A program made the translations under genes and the position numbers. From positions 1 through 34,067 of the forward strand of contig DAHXOQ010000006.1 of assembly GCA_027364815.1 (NCBI GenBank): 34,067 bases of DNA, given 5' to 3'. This DNA comes from Acidobacteriaceae bacterium (GTDB taxonomy: Bacteria > Acidobacteriota > Terriglobia > Terriglobales > Acidobacteriaceae). The notes below the pieces were generated by a model. It was not told the origin of the DNA. It worked only from the letters and a program-made list of their open reading frames with translations, and ran no database searches. Positions 23,274-32,153 of this stretch are shown piece by piece (the stretch's first letter is position 1; each line of letters starts with the position of its first letter).

Positions 23274-23819
23274 ATGTTTTGCAGCGGATGTGGACAAGCA
23301 TTACAAGAGGGCGCACAGAGCTGCGCAGCCTGCGGTCGCGCAGTAAATCCGGTTGCGTCACCCATGAGCGCTATACCCGGCTTTGATTGGCAGTTGCGCA
23401 ACTACGCTACCCGCATCAAAACGCTGGGAATCTTCTGGGCTGTCTATGCCGTCGTCGCATTGTTAACCGGTATCGCTGGCGTCGGATTCCTGCACGCCTT
23501 TTTGGGCAACCATCAATCATGGATGCCGCATGAAGACTTCGGCGACAACCCAATGATGGAAGAGTGGATGCGCGTCCTGTTGCATGTTGTCTGGGTTGCG
23601 GTTGTGTTGCGTGCCGCATTGGCCGCAATTGCCGCCTGGGGATTGCTGACGCATGCTCCATGGGGGCGCATCATGGGCATCATTGCGGCATTTCTCTGCA
23701 TTCTGAAGCTTCCCTTTGGAACTGCCATGGGAATCTGGTCGCTGATCACGCTCATGGGTTACCGCAACTCCGTCCTCTACGACCACCTGAGCATCGCGCC
23801 AGACAAAGCCAACCTCTAA
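23274..23819 (+). CDS. Zinc-ribbon membrane protein
   Basis: The 181-residue protein opens with MFCSGCGQALQEG and SCAACGRA, a compact double-CxxC zinc ribbon, and then has three to four membrane helices (WAVYAVVALLTGIAGVGF, VVWVAVVLRAALAAIAAWG, MGIIAAFLCILKL, TAMGIWSLITL). An AAGGAG site is 9 bases before the ATG. Such zinc-ribbon membrane proteins are widespread without known function. A strong hairpin terminator follows. It resembles the TM2/zinc-ribbon gene in layout but with the ribbon at the other end. Confidence 0.85.
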   Translation: MFCSGCGQALQEGAQSCAACGRAVNPVASPMSAIPGFDWQLRNYATRIKTLGIFWAVYAVVALLTGIAGVGFLHAFLGNHQSWMPHEDFGDNPMMEEWMRVLLHVVWVAVVLRAALAAIAAWGLLTHAPWGRIMGIIAAFLCILKLPFGTAMGIWSLITLMGYRNSVLYDHLSIAPDKANL

Positions 23820-23859
23820 TGCCTGGGACCTAATCACCAGGGAAGAGGGAAGAGACAAA

Positions 23860-23893
23860 ACAACAGCCAGCAGAGAAATCTGCTGGCTGTTGT
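23860..23893. terminator. Bidirectional rho-independent terminator
   Basis: A perfect 15-bp stem, ACAACAGCCAGCAGA and its complement, with GAAA loop, T-run on the plus side and A-run before it. It lies between convergent genes (23819 and 23922) and can serve both. Confidence 0.92.
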
Positions 23894-23921
23894 TTTATGA
23901 GAATTTCTTTACTGCTTACTT

Positions 23922-24104
23922 CTACTTTGCTATCAGATACATTAACCAGCTCAGCAGAATTGCCGATCCTTCAAAGAGAACGAAGCAATAGATTCCGTAG
24001 TAGAGCATTTTCTTCGGGGTGATGCGCATGGTGATTCCAAAGACTACCGAAGCGAAGAACGCGTATAGAGAGAGAGCGGTAAAGTGCGAGGGGTGGAGGA
24101 TCAT
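23922..24104 (-). CDS. 60-residue two-helix membrane protein
   Basis: MILHPSHFTALSLYAFFASVVFG, then TMRITPKKMLYYGIYCFVLF and a second helix ending MYLIAK. A GGGAGGAAG ribosome site precedes the ATG. It overlaps the stop of the preceding 133-aa gene by 4 bases, so the pair is translationally coupled. I recognise no family. Confidence 0.8.
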   Translation of the reverse strand: MILHPSHFTALSLYAFFASVVFGITMRITPKKMLYYGIYCFVLFEGSAILLSWLMYLIAK

Positions 24105-24502
24105 AGAGGCTTCCTCCCGGTGCGCAGATTGTGCGCGTCGACTGCACTGATCACGTTCAACAGACCTGCGCCTACGATGAAGATTCTGCCGTAGTCGGCC
24201 GTGGTCACCTGCACCATGTCAGCGCCGATGCCGAGCATGCGGGCGATGATGTAAACGAGGCCGTTGCCGAGGTCGCCGACGAGGCCGAGCAGGTCAAGGA
24301 TGTCGTGGGCGCTCGAATGCAGCTTTCCCTGCATAGCAATGCCCAGCGCGAACATGCTCAAAATTGAAATCGCAATCAGCGAGCCGCGACCCCACTTGCC
24401 CACGAGCAGATGACCCGCTCCCGGAACCAGCCAGCCTGCCAAAAGCGGCAGGTAAACAAAGCCCTGCACGCCGCTAGATTTAGTTTTTTGCTCGATTGCC
24501 AT
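24101..24502 (-). CDS. Conserved membrane protein (DUF6677-like)
   Basis: The protein has about 133 residues with three to four helices. AGWLVPGAGHLLVGKWGRG (near residue 25) is the feature I link to acidobacterial DUF6677-type proteins. Later segments are GNGLVYIIARMLGIG and YGRIFIVGAGLLNVISAVDA. The start ATG is at 24502; the track instead uses a TTG 6 codons upstream, and neither has an ideal ribosome site (AAAAAGG abuts the ATG). The family link is from memory. Confidence 0.8.
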   Translation of the reverse strand: MAIEQKTKSSGVQGFVYLPLLAGWLVPGAGHLLVGKWGRGSLIAISILSMFALGIAMQGKLHSSAHDILDLLGLVGDLGNGLVYIIARMLGIGADMVQVTTADYGRIFIVGAGLLNVISAVDAHNLRTGRKPL

Positions 24503-24569
24503 ACCTTTTTGACTATACAAGATTGGGGCTTAGCTTTTCTTCAATGGTGTTTGCCGGTAGTGGTGCAGT

Positions 24570-24597
24570 TTCCGGATGGGCGGTGATACATCCGGAA
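24570..24597. repeat. Perfect 9-bp inverted repeat TTCCGGATG/CATCCGGAA
   Basis: Arms flank a 10-base loop between two minus-strand genes. It has no T-run in either direction, so it may be an operator or processing hairpin. Confidence 0.4.
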
Positions 24598-24614
24598 TGA
24601 ATACGGAACTCCCT

Positions 24615-25331
24615 TCAATGATTGCGCGTCCATTGCTTCAGCCACTCCAACAGAGCAACGAGTGCAAAGAGCGCCAGGGCAATCGCTACGATCTTCAGGT
24701 TTTGCTTTGGCCCTTTCCGTGTCATGCTCGATGCATCGAGCAGAACAAGAATGTAGTGGTCGCCTAGGCTCAATTTCTCTATTGCCCGATTCCAGGTCTC
24801 ACTTTCTTGTTCGCCCTGAACCTCAAGGCGGCCCTGAAGTCTGGCGGCCAACCCGGCAATCTTCTGCTCGTATTCGCCCTGATCGTAGCCCCGGTCAAAC
24901 TCCGCACTCACTTCTTTCATGTCCGGCAGCGTCCAACCAGTCTCGGTGAAGTAGAGCATCTTTCTCTCTAGCTCTGTTAAGGGCGCGCCCTCCCGCTGAG
25001 CCTCTTCGACAATCTTGCCTGCCAGAAAGTTCTTTGCATCTCGGACGGTCTTGAACCGCATCTCTCCCCGTCCCACCGCACTAACATTTGATTCTCCGGC
25101 ACATGTTTTCGAGCGAAGCCCGCGAGCGTCAGAGACAGTTGACTCATTTCCCTTAAATCGTGAGGTGAGCCAAATGATTGGCCAAAACATCGCCCAAAGA
25201 AAAGAGGATGCCGCCCGTTTTTCGTTCGCATCACCATCAACTGAGAGCAGCCACATAAAGGTCGCGAAAATAGCTGCTGTAATCGCCACAAATCCACCCC
25301 AAACCCCCATAAACTGTAAGAAAGTTTGCAC
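24615..25331 (-). CDS. Conserved membrane protein, 238 aa
   Basis: GTG start with a strong GGAGAGG site (about 5 bases). Two N-terminal helices (GVWGGFVAITAAIFATFMWL, then FLWAMFWPIIWL) are followed by a soluble region with FKTVRDAKNFLAGKIVEEAQ, ERKMLYFTETGWTLPDM and FDRGYDQGEYEQKIAGL. This block is one I associate with many acidobacterial proteins. A C-terminal helix (IVAIALALFALVALLEWL) ends the protein. Function is unknown. The gene sits in a small membrane-protein cluster. Confidence 0.8.
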   Translation of the reverse strand: MQTFLQFMGVWGGFVAITAAIFATFMWLLSVDGDANEKRAASSFLWAMFWPIIWLTSRFKGNESTVSDARGLRSKTCAGESNVSAVGRGEMRFKTVRDAKNFLAGKIVEEAQREGAPLTELERKMLYFTETGWTLPDMKEVSAEFDRGYDQGEYEQKIAGLAARLQGRLEVQGEQESETWNRAIEKLSLGDHYILVLLDASSMTRKGPKQNLKIVAIALALFALVALLEWLKQWTRNH

Positions 25332-25502
25332 TCACCTCTCCTTCGTTCGCAGTCGATAAACCGGGACCTACGGCGACACCAATCATCAACAATGCCCCAC
25401 ACGAGGCAGGCTCAATGGAATTGTACGTCCCATTTAACCTACCCGGTTCCGGGCGGTTTGTCGCCAATCCAGCAACACCACTACTGCCAATTTGCTAAAT
25501 AC

Positions 25503-26507
25503 TCAGGCGTACGTTTCCTTCTCCCATACGGCCGCGTCAAAGCGATGCAGCGTCTCGTAGCCATCGGCCTGGTAGAGTTTGACCGCCTCCTGATTGCCTT
25601 CCGTCACTGTCAGCGAAATCTCCGTCGCTCCCTGCAAAACGAATCCCGAGGCCGCAGCGGTCAACAGCAAATGAGCAAGACCCTGGCGCCGATACTGCGG
25701 GTGAACGCAAATCTGTGTGATGTGGCCGCTCTCGGCGCTGATCCGCGAGCAAAGCAGCAACGCGACGAGTTCGCGACTGTGGCGCTCGACGATGACTTGC
25801 GAAACATTCGGCGTGAAAACTCCACAGCCCGGGTAACGCACAATGTTATGCAGAAATCTCAGCGAGCCATGCACCGTGCGGTACTGGTTGTTGATGAGGC
25901 TGTCGAGATGTCCGCTGTACGCCTCGGCGATGAGCCGCCCGGCAGGATGCAGATCTTCATCGCGCCATGCGCGCAACTCAAGCGAGCCCGGCAGCCTGAC
26001 AACAGGAACTACGCGCGGTCCATGCAAAGTGCGCGTCATGAGCAAACGCGGATAGATTTGAAAGCCTGTGTCTTGAAATAAATGGGTATGCACGCCTGAT
26101 GGATGCACCAGCAACTGCGATTCAATGCGCTCCATCCCCGGGGATGCAAAGAGCGTCTCCAGTTGATGTCTCAAGAGCCGCGCTTCAATCTCGCGCGTTT
26201 CATCTACGCCGTCTTCACCGTCCTGAAGGGGCTGCATTCCAAATGGCGTGGCAAAGACATCGCCGAGGACGGCTTTTGACTCTTCATAAACAAAATACCC
26301 ATAGCCAAGCACGCGCCCACTCCGCACGGCCACATAGCCGGGGAGCGTGCGCGCATCCAGATATTGCGTCAGCAAGCGCGCCGAGGAACGGTAATCCCAA
26401 TGCAGGTCCCGCAACCAGACCGCGCTCTCGGCATCGAGCACAGCAGAAAGCTCTTTGGAGCCGAAGTGGCGAAGGTCGAGAATCTCGTAGGGAGTTTTGT
26501 TGGTCAT
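25503..26507 (-). CDS. Double-GNAT acetyltransferase
   Basis: About 334 residues with two GNAT-like halves. The C-terminal one has ITQICVHPQYRRQGLAHLLLTAA, with the Q/RxxGxG/A acetyl-CoA loop (RRQGLA), plus LTVTEGNQEAVKLYQADGYE. The N-terminal half (about 1-150) is weaker but has the VRSGRVLGYGYFVY pattern. Two-domain GNATs include mycothiol synthases and aminoglycoside-type enzymes, but the substrate cannot be read. The start ATG at 26507 (MTNKTPYEIL) is preferred over the track start, 11 codons earlier with a Cys-rich stretch. No strong ribosome site. Confidence 0.85.
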   Translation of the reverse strand: MTNKTPYEILDLRHFGSKELSAVLDAESAVWLRDLHWDYRSSARLLTQYLDARTLPGYVAVRSGRVLGYGYFVYEESKAVLGDVFATPFGMQPLQDGEDGVDETREIEARLLRHQLETLFASPGMERIESQLLVHPSGVHTHLFQDTGFQIYPRLLMTRTLHGPRVVPVVRLPGSLELRAWRDEDLHPAGRLIAEAYSGHLDSLINNQYRTVHGSLRFLHNIVRYPGCGVFTPNVSQVIVERHSRELVALLLCSRISAESGHITQICVHPQYRRQGLAHLLLTAAASGFVLQGATEISLTVTEGNQEAVKLYQADGYETLHRFDAAVWEKETYA

Positions 26508-26621
26508 AGATTCACAGTTTGTACAGTGGGCCTGTATCAACGCAGATTCACGATAGAAAACAGTGTAGGCTAACTGCCTCTCAATTGGACAGTGCGCAAT
26601 ACGAACTAACTTACTATGGTT

Positions 26622-28463
26622 CTACTTCCCACCTACCATGTAAACCACGAGATCCTGCTCCGGCCACAGAAACAGTTGCTCCGTATACCGGCCTTCCAGA
26701 TACTCGCCGAGCGCTTCTGGCGTGTGCAGGTCAACACCCTTCTTGCCATTCATGCGCACCACCAGCAGATGCTCGCCATCAGGCACGCCATCCATCTCGT
26801 AATTCACCACTTCGTGGTTGCGATAGTAGGAGAGGCCATACTCAATATCGCGGCGCACATGATAAACCGCAATGACCTCGTTATCCGGAACAGTGGCTTC
26901 GATCTTCTCCGCCAAAGGTCGTGCAGAATAAGTGCGATCAATCAGCCGCACTACGCGCTTGGTTGCCTCAACACCGGGAATGAACCAGAACGGCCCGACG
27001 CCGTAGAGGAAGAGCATCAGCACAACCACAACGGCCGTTGTTGCGAGCCGCAGACGCTTGAGCCCGTATCCCTTCACCACAATCAGAACCAACGCAGCAG
27101 CACCCACTGCAGCGACCAGTGTCGCCAACATCACCGCGATGGGCGGAACATGCGGACCATGCGCCACAAACCAGGGCAGGAGCAAGACGGCCGCCGTCAA
27201 AAGCCCGACCAGCGATGCATGGCTCACCAGCAGCCATCGCTGCAACCCGCTCGTGCGCCGGCGGTAAAGATAATCACCGGTCAGAATCGTAATTGGAGGC
27301 AGCGCGGGCAAGATATAACCGGGAAGCTTTGAACTTGAAAATGAAAAGAAGACGATGGGAATGATCGCCCACAAAACCAGAAACTCAGGGAAGGCATCAC
27401 CCGGTTTGGGGTTTCCTACTTTGCAACCCAGCCTGTGGCGGAGCCGCCACTCACGCACTGAAACCCGCACGCCATTTGCCAGCGCGCGTATCGCCAGCAC
27501 TGTCCACGGCATCAACGACAGCATCACGACAACCAGGTAATACCAAAACGGTTGTTCATGCTGATAACGATTTGTGGCAAAGCGCTCCAGATTATGTTCC
27601 AGGAAAAACTCTCTGAAGAAGGTGGGGTTCTTGTGCTGCACTGCGATGAACCACGGCAGCACCATGGCAAAATACAACGCCACACCCGGCCACCAGAGGG
27701 AGCGGTAGACAATTGACCACTCTTTGCGCAACGCCGCAAAGGCGGTAATAATGACGATGGCCAAAAACGGCGCCACCGGCCCCTTGGCGAGCGTTGCCAA
27801 TCCAGTAAAAAAATAAATATCAAAGAGCCAGAACTTTGAATCCGTCTCGTACCACGCATACCAGCCCAGCAAACCAATCGCCAGCGGCGCAGCCAGTTGC
27901 ATATCCGTCGAGGCGCCTCGTGAGAAACCCAGAATCCCCGCGCACGCCGCTGTAATCAGCGCGGCGTCCAGATGGCCGCCGAAGCGGAATCGTCGCATGT
28001 GCAGGTAAATCAGAACTACTAAAATCAGCGCAAAACTCACCGAAGGCAGACGCGCGCTCCAATCGTGCACGCCAAACTCGCGCGAGAAAAACATGGCCCG
28101 CCAATAATAGAGCGCGGGCTTTTCCAACCATGGTTTTCCGTAGAGATATGGGGTAACGCCGGCATTCAATCGATCCTTGATTGTCGTTGCGGCGTCAAAC
28201 TTGTCCATCATCTCGTGGGCAATCTGCGCGTAACGCGGTTCATCCGCGCCCACCAGTCCCATCCCTGCGCCGCCCATCAATGGCGTCACGCCGTAGCCTA
28301 AAAAGAATATGGAAAACACCAGCATGACCGCGGCTTCAATGACCGCTGCCTTATGCGGCAACCTCTGCCGCCAACTTGCTCGGCTCTTGCTTGTTAACTG
28401 GATACCTTCCACTGCATGTACTCGCAATCCCGTAGGTCTGGCTTGTAGGTCTGGGTTGAACAA
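26622..28463 (-). CDS. ArnT/PMT-like membrane glycosyltransferase (GT39/GT83 family)
   Basis: The 613-residue protein has about 12 membrane helices. Near the N-terminus it has the signature ADEPRYAQIAHEM, with the catalytic Asp, then LYGKPWLEKPALYYW, typical of ArnT-like lipid-linked sugar transferases. The rest is hydrophobic with a periplasmic C-terminal domain (VPDNEVIAVYHVRRDIEYGL). Such enzymes transfer sugars from polyprenyl phosphate to lipid A or proteins in the periplasm. The start is a TTG in the track, and the true start is uncertain. No cluster partners are present. Confidence 0.87.
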   Translation of the reverse strand: MFNPDLQARPTGLRVHAVEGIQLTSKSRASWRQRLPHKAAVIEAAVMLVFSIFFLGYGVTPLMGGAGMGLVGADEPRYAQIAHEMMDKFDAATTIKDRLNAGVTPYLYGKPWLEKPALYYWRAMFFSREFGVHDWSARLPSVSFALILVVLIYLHMRRFRFGGHLDAALITAACAGILGFSRGASTDMQLAAPLAIGLLGWYAWYETDSKFWLFDIYFFTGLATLAKGPVAPFLAIVIITAFAALRKEWSIVYRSLWWPGVALYFAMVLPWFIAVQHKNPTFFREFFLEHNLERFATNRYQHEQPFWYYLVVVMLSLMPWTVLAIRALANGVRVSVREWRLRHRLGCKVGNPKPGDAFPEFLVLWAIIPIVFFSFSSSKLPGYILPALPPITILTGDYLYRRRTSGLQRWLLVSHASLVGLLTAAVLLLPWFVAHGPHVPPIAVMLATLVAAVGAAALVLIVVKGYGLKRLRLATTAVVVVLMLFLYGVGPFWFIPGVEATKRVVRLIDRTYSARPLAEKIEATVPDNEVIAVYHVRRDIEYGLSYYRNHEVVNYEMDGVPDGEHLLVVRMNGKKGVDLHTPEALGEYLEGRYTEQLFLWPEQDLVVYMVGGK

Positions 28464-28608
28464 GTTGCTGGTGAAAAAACGAATGGAACTAGGCTATCAG
28501 AACGAATAAAGAATTTCGTTCAAATTTTGTGTAATTCAATAGTACTGCTTAAGGCTGAATCGCCAATATTATTCCACTTGGTTCCAAACTTTGCTGCAAA
28601 AAGATTGA

Positions 28609-28642
28609 CCCCGATGGCTTCTTACACTTTCAGCCATCGGGG
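28609..28642 (-). terminator. Terminator after the radical SAM gene
   Basis: A perfect 11-bp stem, CCCCGATGGCT and AGCCATCGGGG, lies about 60 bp past the stop; on the minus strand it is followed by TCAATCTTTTT. Confidence 0.75.
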
Positions 28643-28704
28643 CCGCTTGCATTATTGCTGCTCTTCTACGTACACGTACAGTAGAGTTCGTGCTCTCCGT
28701 TCAC

Positions 28705-29940
28705 TTACTCAACGGAAACTATAGCCTCATCCTTCTGCGCTGGGCCTGGCGCTACCCACTTACGCGGCTGATAGATGCAGCAAGGTTCGGCTGCCAGTGG
28801 ATCGCCGGTCAGCGCATAAGTTCTGGCGCGTGAGCCTCCGCAAATTTCCTTGAACTCGCAGACGCCGCACTTGCCCGTCAACTGGCTCGTATCGCGAAGC
28901 GCCTTGAAGATTGGCGCCTCGCGATAGATTTCGCGCAGTGGTTGCTGGCGAATATTGCCCGCATAAATCGGCAGAAAACCGCTCGGATACACATTGCCTA
29001 TATGCGAGATAAAAACAAATCCCTTGCCGTCATTGACGCGCCGCGTCGCCCAGCCCACATTGCGAGCGAGCGGGTCAACAGTTGGCGCCCCGGGTTCGTA
29101 AGCATGTGCAACAGCTTCGGCCGTGTGCATTGCGACTGCGCCGGGATGACCTGCGCCGGGATGTCCACCGGGATGACCGCCCATCTTGCGTTCTTCAAGA
29201 TTGTGCTGGAGCAGATAGCGGCGATAGTGCATCGCTTCGGTCGTTTTGATCTGGAAGCTTGCACGCCGTGAAAGTTCGTACAGTTTTCCAAAAACCTCTT
29301 CAAATTCTTCGCCCGAGAGCAGATCAGCCACCTGACCGCGGCCTACAGGAACCAGGAAGAAGACATTCCACATCACGATGTTGAGCTTCTCAAAAAGATC
29401 AACCAGGTTGTCCAGATCGTGTGCGTTGTGGCGGCTGACGGTGGTGTGAACCTGAATCGGCATTCCCGCTTCTGCGGCCCAGCCGATCGCCTCAATCGTG
29501 CGTGCGTAAGCGCCAGGCAATCCGCGGAAAGTATCGTGAATCTCGGGGCAGCTGCCGTCGAGCGAAATTCCCAATCGCACCACACCGGCAGCCTTCATCT
29601 TGAAGATGGCCTCGCGGGTCAGCAGCGGCGTCGCACTCGGAGTGACTGCGACTTTGACATTTTTCGTTGCCGCATACTCGACTAATTCATAAATGTCTTC
29701 GCGCTTGAGCGGATCGCCGCCGGTGAAGACAAAGATCGGAATCTTCATATCAGAGATTTCGTCGATCAGAACTTTGGCTTCAGCATTTGTCAGTTGGTCC
29801 GGGTGCGGGACAGGTTGTGCCGATGCACGGCAGTGTTTGCAGGCCAGATCGCAGGATTGCGTGATCTCCCAGATGGCCAAAAACGGCGTTTCGTCGTAAT
29901 CCAACCCTCCACGGGCTGGAATATTTTTCATGGCTTCCAT
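28705..29940 (-). CDS. Radical SAM/SPASM protein with His-Gly-Pro insert (TIGR04053-like)
   Basis: The start at 29940 is fixed by GGAGGT with 7-base spacing (the track adds 18 residues), giving 411 residues. The Fe-S motif is CDLACKHC (Cys30, 34, 37), followed by FTGGDP and the usual SAM-binding strands. The C-terminal SPASM region has GKCGVCEFKEICGGSRARTYA, close to heme-pathway AhbC/AhbD/NirJ proteins. Between them is an insert, KMGGHPGGHPGAGHPGAVAM, with five His nearby, resembling a metal-binding loop. The likely role is a redox or cofactor-maturation enzyme, but the substrate is unknown. A CRP/FNR-like site lies 136 bp upstream. Confidence 0.88.
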   Translation of the reverse strand: MEAMKNIPARGGLDYDETPFLAIWEITQSCDLACKHCRASAQPVPHPDQLTNAEAKVLIDEISDMKIPIFVFTGGDPLKREDIYELVEYAATKNVKVAVTPSATPLLTREAIFKMKAAGVVRLGISLDGSCPEIHDTFRGLPGAYARTIEAIGWAAEAGMPIQVHTTVSRHNAHDLDNLVDLFEKLNIVMWNVFFLVPVGRGQVADLLSGEEFEEVFGKLYELSRRASFQIKTTEAMHYRRYLLQHNLEERKMGGHPGGHPGAGHPGAVAMHTAEAVAHAYEPGAPTVDPLARNVGWATRRVNDGKGFVFISHIGNVYPSGFLPIYAGNIRQQPLREIYREAPIFKALRDTSQLTGKCGVCEFKEICGGSRARTYALTGDPLAAEPCCIYQPRKWVAPGPAQKDEAIVSVE

Positions 29941-30390
29941 TTCAACTACCTCCAGGGGGAAGGCTGGGTGCGGGCTCGGGGGAAACCGAATCAACCCGCT
30001 AGTTCCTAGCCGCTAGTGAATCCGATCCGGACCCCTTCGCTCCATTTAAGGAGACCACTCCTGCTTTTTTCAGGATGTGACTGCCATCACGGCTGGCGTA
30101 CATGACCATTTGAAGGCATAAACACCCCCGATTTTTGTTCACTTATCATCCTGCATCCCAAGTAGAGCTGTCAGAGCAATTTGAACCGCAGCTCACCCCA
30201 GCTCCCTGACCTGTCTTTTCAATCCCTTCCCTTGCATCTCACAGAAAATAGGCGTACGTTGTGAGCACAGTCACTGACCTGCTACTTACGGTCAGCGCAC
30301 AATTAATTACGCTTCTGGGTGTAAACCAAAGCGTGAGAGTCGCACCAAATTCTGCTCCCACAATAAGGCCTGCACCTGAAGGAGGTTTCT
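29941..30390. other. Divergent regulatory region of about 450 bp
   Basis: Between the radical SAM and universal stress genes, with no credible ORF. It holds the CRP/FNR-like palindrome (separate entry). A small hairpin GGAGACCACTCC followed by TGCTTTTTT lies at about 30050-30070. Confidence 0.5.
30076..30091. promoter_or_regulatory. CRP/FNR-family-like palindromic site
   Basis: TGTGACTGCCATCACG matches TGTGA-N6-TCACA at nine of ten palindrome positions. It sits 136 bp before the radical SAM start and 300 bp before the universal stress gene. A CRP/FNR-type regulator could control either gene; the protein and its signal are unknown. Confidence 0.4.
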
Positions 30391-31353
30391 ATGACCGTCC
30401 TGGTGAATCCGGGCTGGAGCAAACCCTCCAACCTCCTCTTTGCAACTAAAATCCCTACCGATGAAAAAGCCTTCGGTTTTGCTTTGGAGCAAGCCCGCGA
30501 GTTCGGCGCGCATCTAACGATCTTCCATGCCTATGACACGCTGGTGGTTGCCGCTTCAGAAACATCCGGCATACGCTACTACGATTACGAGGCGGCGGCG
30601 CACACAGAAAAAGAAGTGCTGGAGCCACTGGCCAAAAGAGCGCGCGACGCCGGCGTTGAGGCTGAAGTCGTGGTTCGCCCCGGGCTGCCGACCGACCAGA
30701 TCATCGCATATATCCGCGAGAAGCAGGTTGACCGCGTCATCCTCGGCACCCACGCTCGAGGCCCACTCGGCCAGTTGCTCATCGGCTCCTCGGCTGAAGC
30801 CATCATTCGCACTGCAACTGTGCCCGTCTATTGCGTCGGCCCGGATGTAGTCAGTGGCCGCTTCCGCCATTACGCAACCCGCACCGTTCTCTGCGCCGTC
30901 AACGAAGAGGAACGCAGCTACCCCGTTACCGCGCTCGCCGCAAAGATTGCCGCCAGCCACAAGGCGCGGCTGGTTCTGCAGCACGTCATACGCCCGCAAG
31001 ACCGCCAGGCCACGCTTACAGGACGGACCCTCGAACAGATGGAGCGCGACCTTCACCTTCTAGTACCTGCAGAGTTACAAAATCAGCTTCAGGTTGAAGC
31101 GATCGTCGTTCCTGGCGATCCGGCCGATGAACTGCTCTACCAAAGCAAGGCTCAGCAGGCCGACCTGATTGTCATGGGCGCACACTACGCTTCCATGATC
31201 GCCACCGTCACACGTCCGAGTGTTGTGCATAAACTGCTCGCCCACTCCCACTGCCCGGTTCTGACCTTATCCAATTTGGTCACTGAGCAGGTGGGCGCGA
31301 ATAAAAAACATCACTCACACCCTGACGAGGCGTACATGGCAGGCGTTTTTTAG
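30391..31353 (+). CDS. Tandem universal stress protein
   Basis: The 320-residue protein has two UspA domains. In the first, residues 1 to about 150, GTHARGPLGQLLIGSSAEAI with PVYCVGP fits the ATP-binding G-2x-G-9x-G(S/T) pattern. The second, about 165-305, has VMGAHYASMIATVTRPSVVHKLLAHSHCPVLTL, where the glycine motif is less clear. Tandem Usp proteins respond to starvation, redox or other stress. GGAGG precedes the ATG with 7-base spacing. A strong terminator follows. It is divergent from the radical SAM gene, with a CRP/FNR-like site between. Confidence 0.92.
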   Translation: MTVLVNPGWSKPSNLLFATKIPTDEKAFGFALEQAREFGAHLTIFHAYDTLVVAASETSGIRYYDYEAAAHTEKEVLEPLAKRARDAGVEAEVVVRPGLPTDQIIAYIREKQVDRVILGTHARGPLGQLLIGSSAEAIIRTATVPVYCVGPDVVSGRFRHYATRTVLCAVNEEERSYPVTALAAKIAASHKARLVLQHVIRPQDRQATLTGRTLEQMERDLHLLVPAELQNQLQVEAIVVPGDPADELLYQSKAQQADLIVMGAHYASMIATVTRPSVVHKLLAHSHCPVLTLSNLVTEQVGANKKHHSHPDEAYMAGVF

Positions 31354-31377
31354 AAAGCAACGCTCCTCCTGAAGCTC

Positions 31378-31417
31378 AAAAGGGCGGAAAGCTTACCTCC
31401 TGCTTTCCGCCCTTTTT
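31378..31417 (+). terminator. Rho-independent terminator after the universal stress gene
   Basis: AAGGGCGGAAAGC and GCTTTCCGCCCTT form a perfect stem with a 9-base loop, then TTT. It lies about 25 bp past the stop. Confidence 0.9.
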
Positions 31418-31426
31418 GCAGTTGCC

Positions 31427-31437
31427 AGTTCTCAGTT
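31427..31437 (+). repeat. AGTTCTCAGTT repeat unit
   Basis: The 11-mer follows directly after the terminator, in the intergenic space. See the pair at 5106-5130. Confidence 0.6.
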
Positions 31438-31487
31438 TTTTAAACCCCTGGATATCTATATTTTTCGCTATTAGTTAGTAGCTGTTT

Positions 31488-32153
31488 TTAATGGCATGCC
31501 GACTGATCCTGAAATTCATGGCTCCCCGTCATGGCTACAAAGCCCCGGGCACAATTTAGAATCTGGTCCTCAAGCGGAGTGCTATTGAAGGTGTCTGGTG
31601 AAATGAATGTGCCCTGCCTGCGGATTGTGAGGTAGCGATCACTCAAGTTTTGCATGTTGTTGAATTCTGATGAAAGCAGCGTGAAAGCGCTATGGTCGTC
31701 GTCTGTCGAAGCGGAGGCGGAGGCGAGTGCCAGATTCTTCTCTGCCAGCCTGTGCTGTGTGGATAGCCAGTCTAGCGATGCGGGAGTGTTATTCTCGACC
31801 GCAGTGACGATTGCACTCCGCCATTCCCTGATCACGCTCAGTTCCTCGATGCCCGCCTGTGTAAAGGCGCTGGAGAAGCCCGTAATTGCATGGGGCACGG
31901 CCGCTTCCGGTACCGTGCCAGGAAGCGTAAGAATTGTGTGATTGGCTTTGAACGATAAGGTTCCCTGGGTTAGCCGCGCCAGTGACTCCAAGTCGATATA
32001 CGATTTACCGTTGACGAGTATAAGCGGCGCTTCACCCGTGTGCCCAGCGACTGTGAATGTAGAAGCCTTTTGCGGCGATTGCGTTTGACCGTATGCCAGC
32101 GGTATCAATAGAGCGGTTAGGATGGCCACATCCAAGATGGTTGTCATTTTCAT
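31488..32153 (-). CDS. Secreted protein with copper-amine-oxidase-N-like domain
   Basis: The start at 32153 (MKMTTILDVAILTALLIPLA) has a GGGGAG site with 6-base spacing and gives a signal peptide ending at YGQTQ; the track start is 23 residues earlier. Residues about 40-85 (ILVNGKSYIDLESLARLTQG, FKANHTILTLPG) resemble the copper amine oxidase N-terminal 'stalk' domain, which is often attached to cell-wall or secreted proteins. The rest is helical, with two Cys near the end. The catalytic part is missing. The function is unknown. Confidence 0.7.
   Translation of the reverse strand: MKMTTILDVAILTALLIPLAYGQTQSPQKASTFTVAGHTGEAPLILVNGKSYIDLESLARLTQGTLSFKANHTILTLPGTVPEAAVPHAITGFSSAFTQAGIEELSVIREWRSAIVTAVENNTPASLDWLSTQHRLAEKNLALASASASTDDDHSAFTLLSSEFNNMQNLSDRYLTIRRQGTFISPDTFNSTPLEDQILNCARGFVAMTGSHEFQDQSACH

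Noticed and set aside
28660-28690. TCTACGTACACGTACAGTAGA palindrome-like sequence near the radical SAM stop
   Set aside because: Imperfect arms and no second copy; too weak to call an operator.
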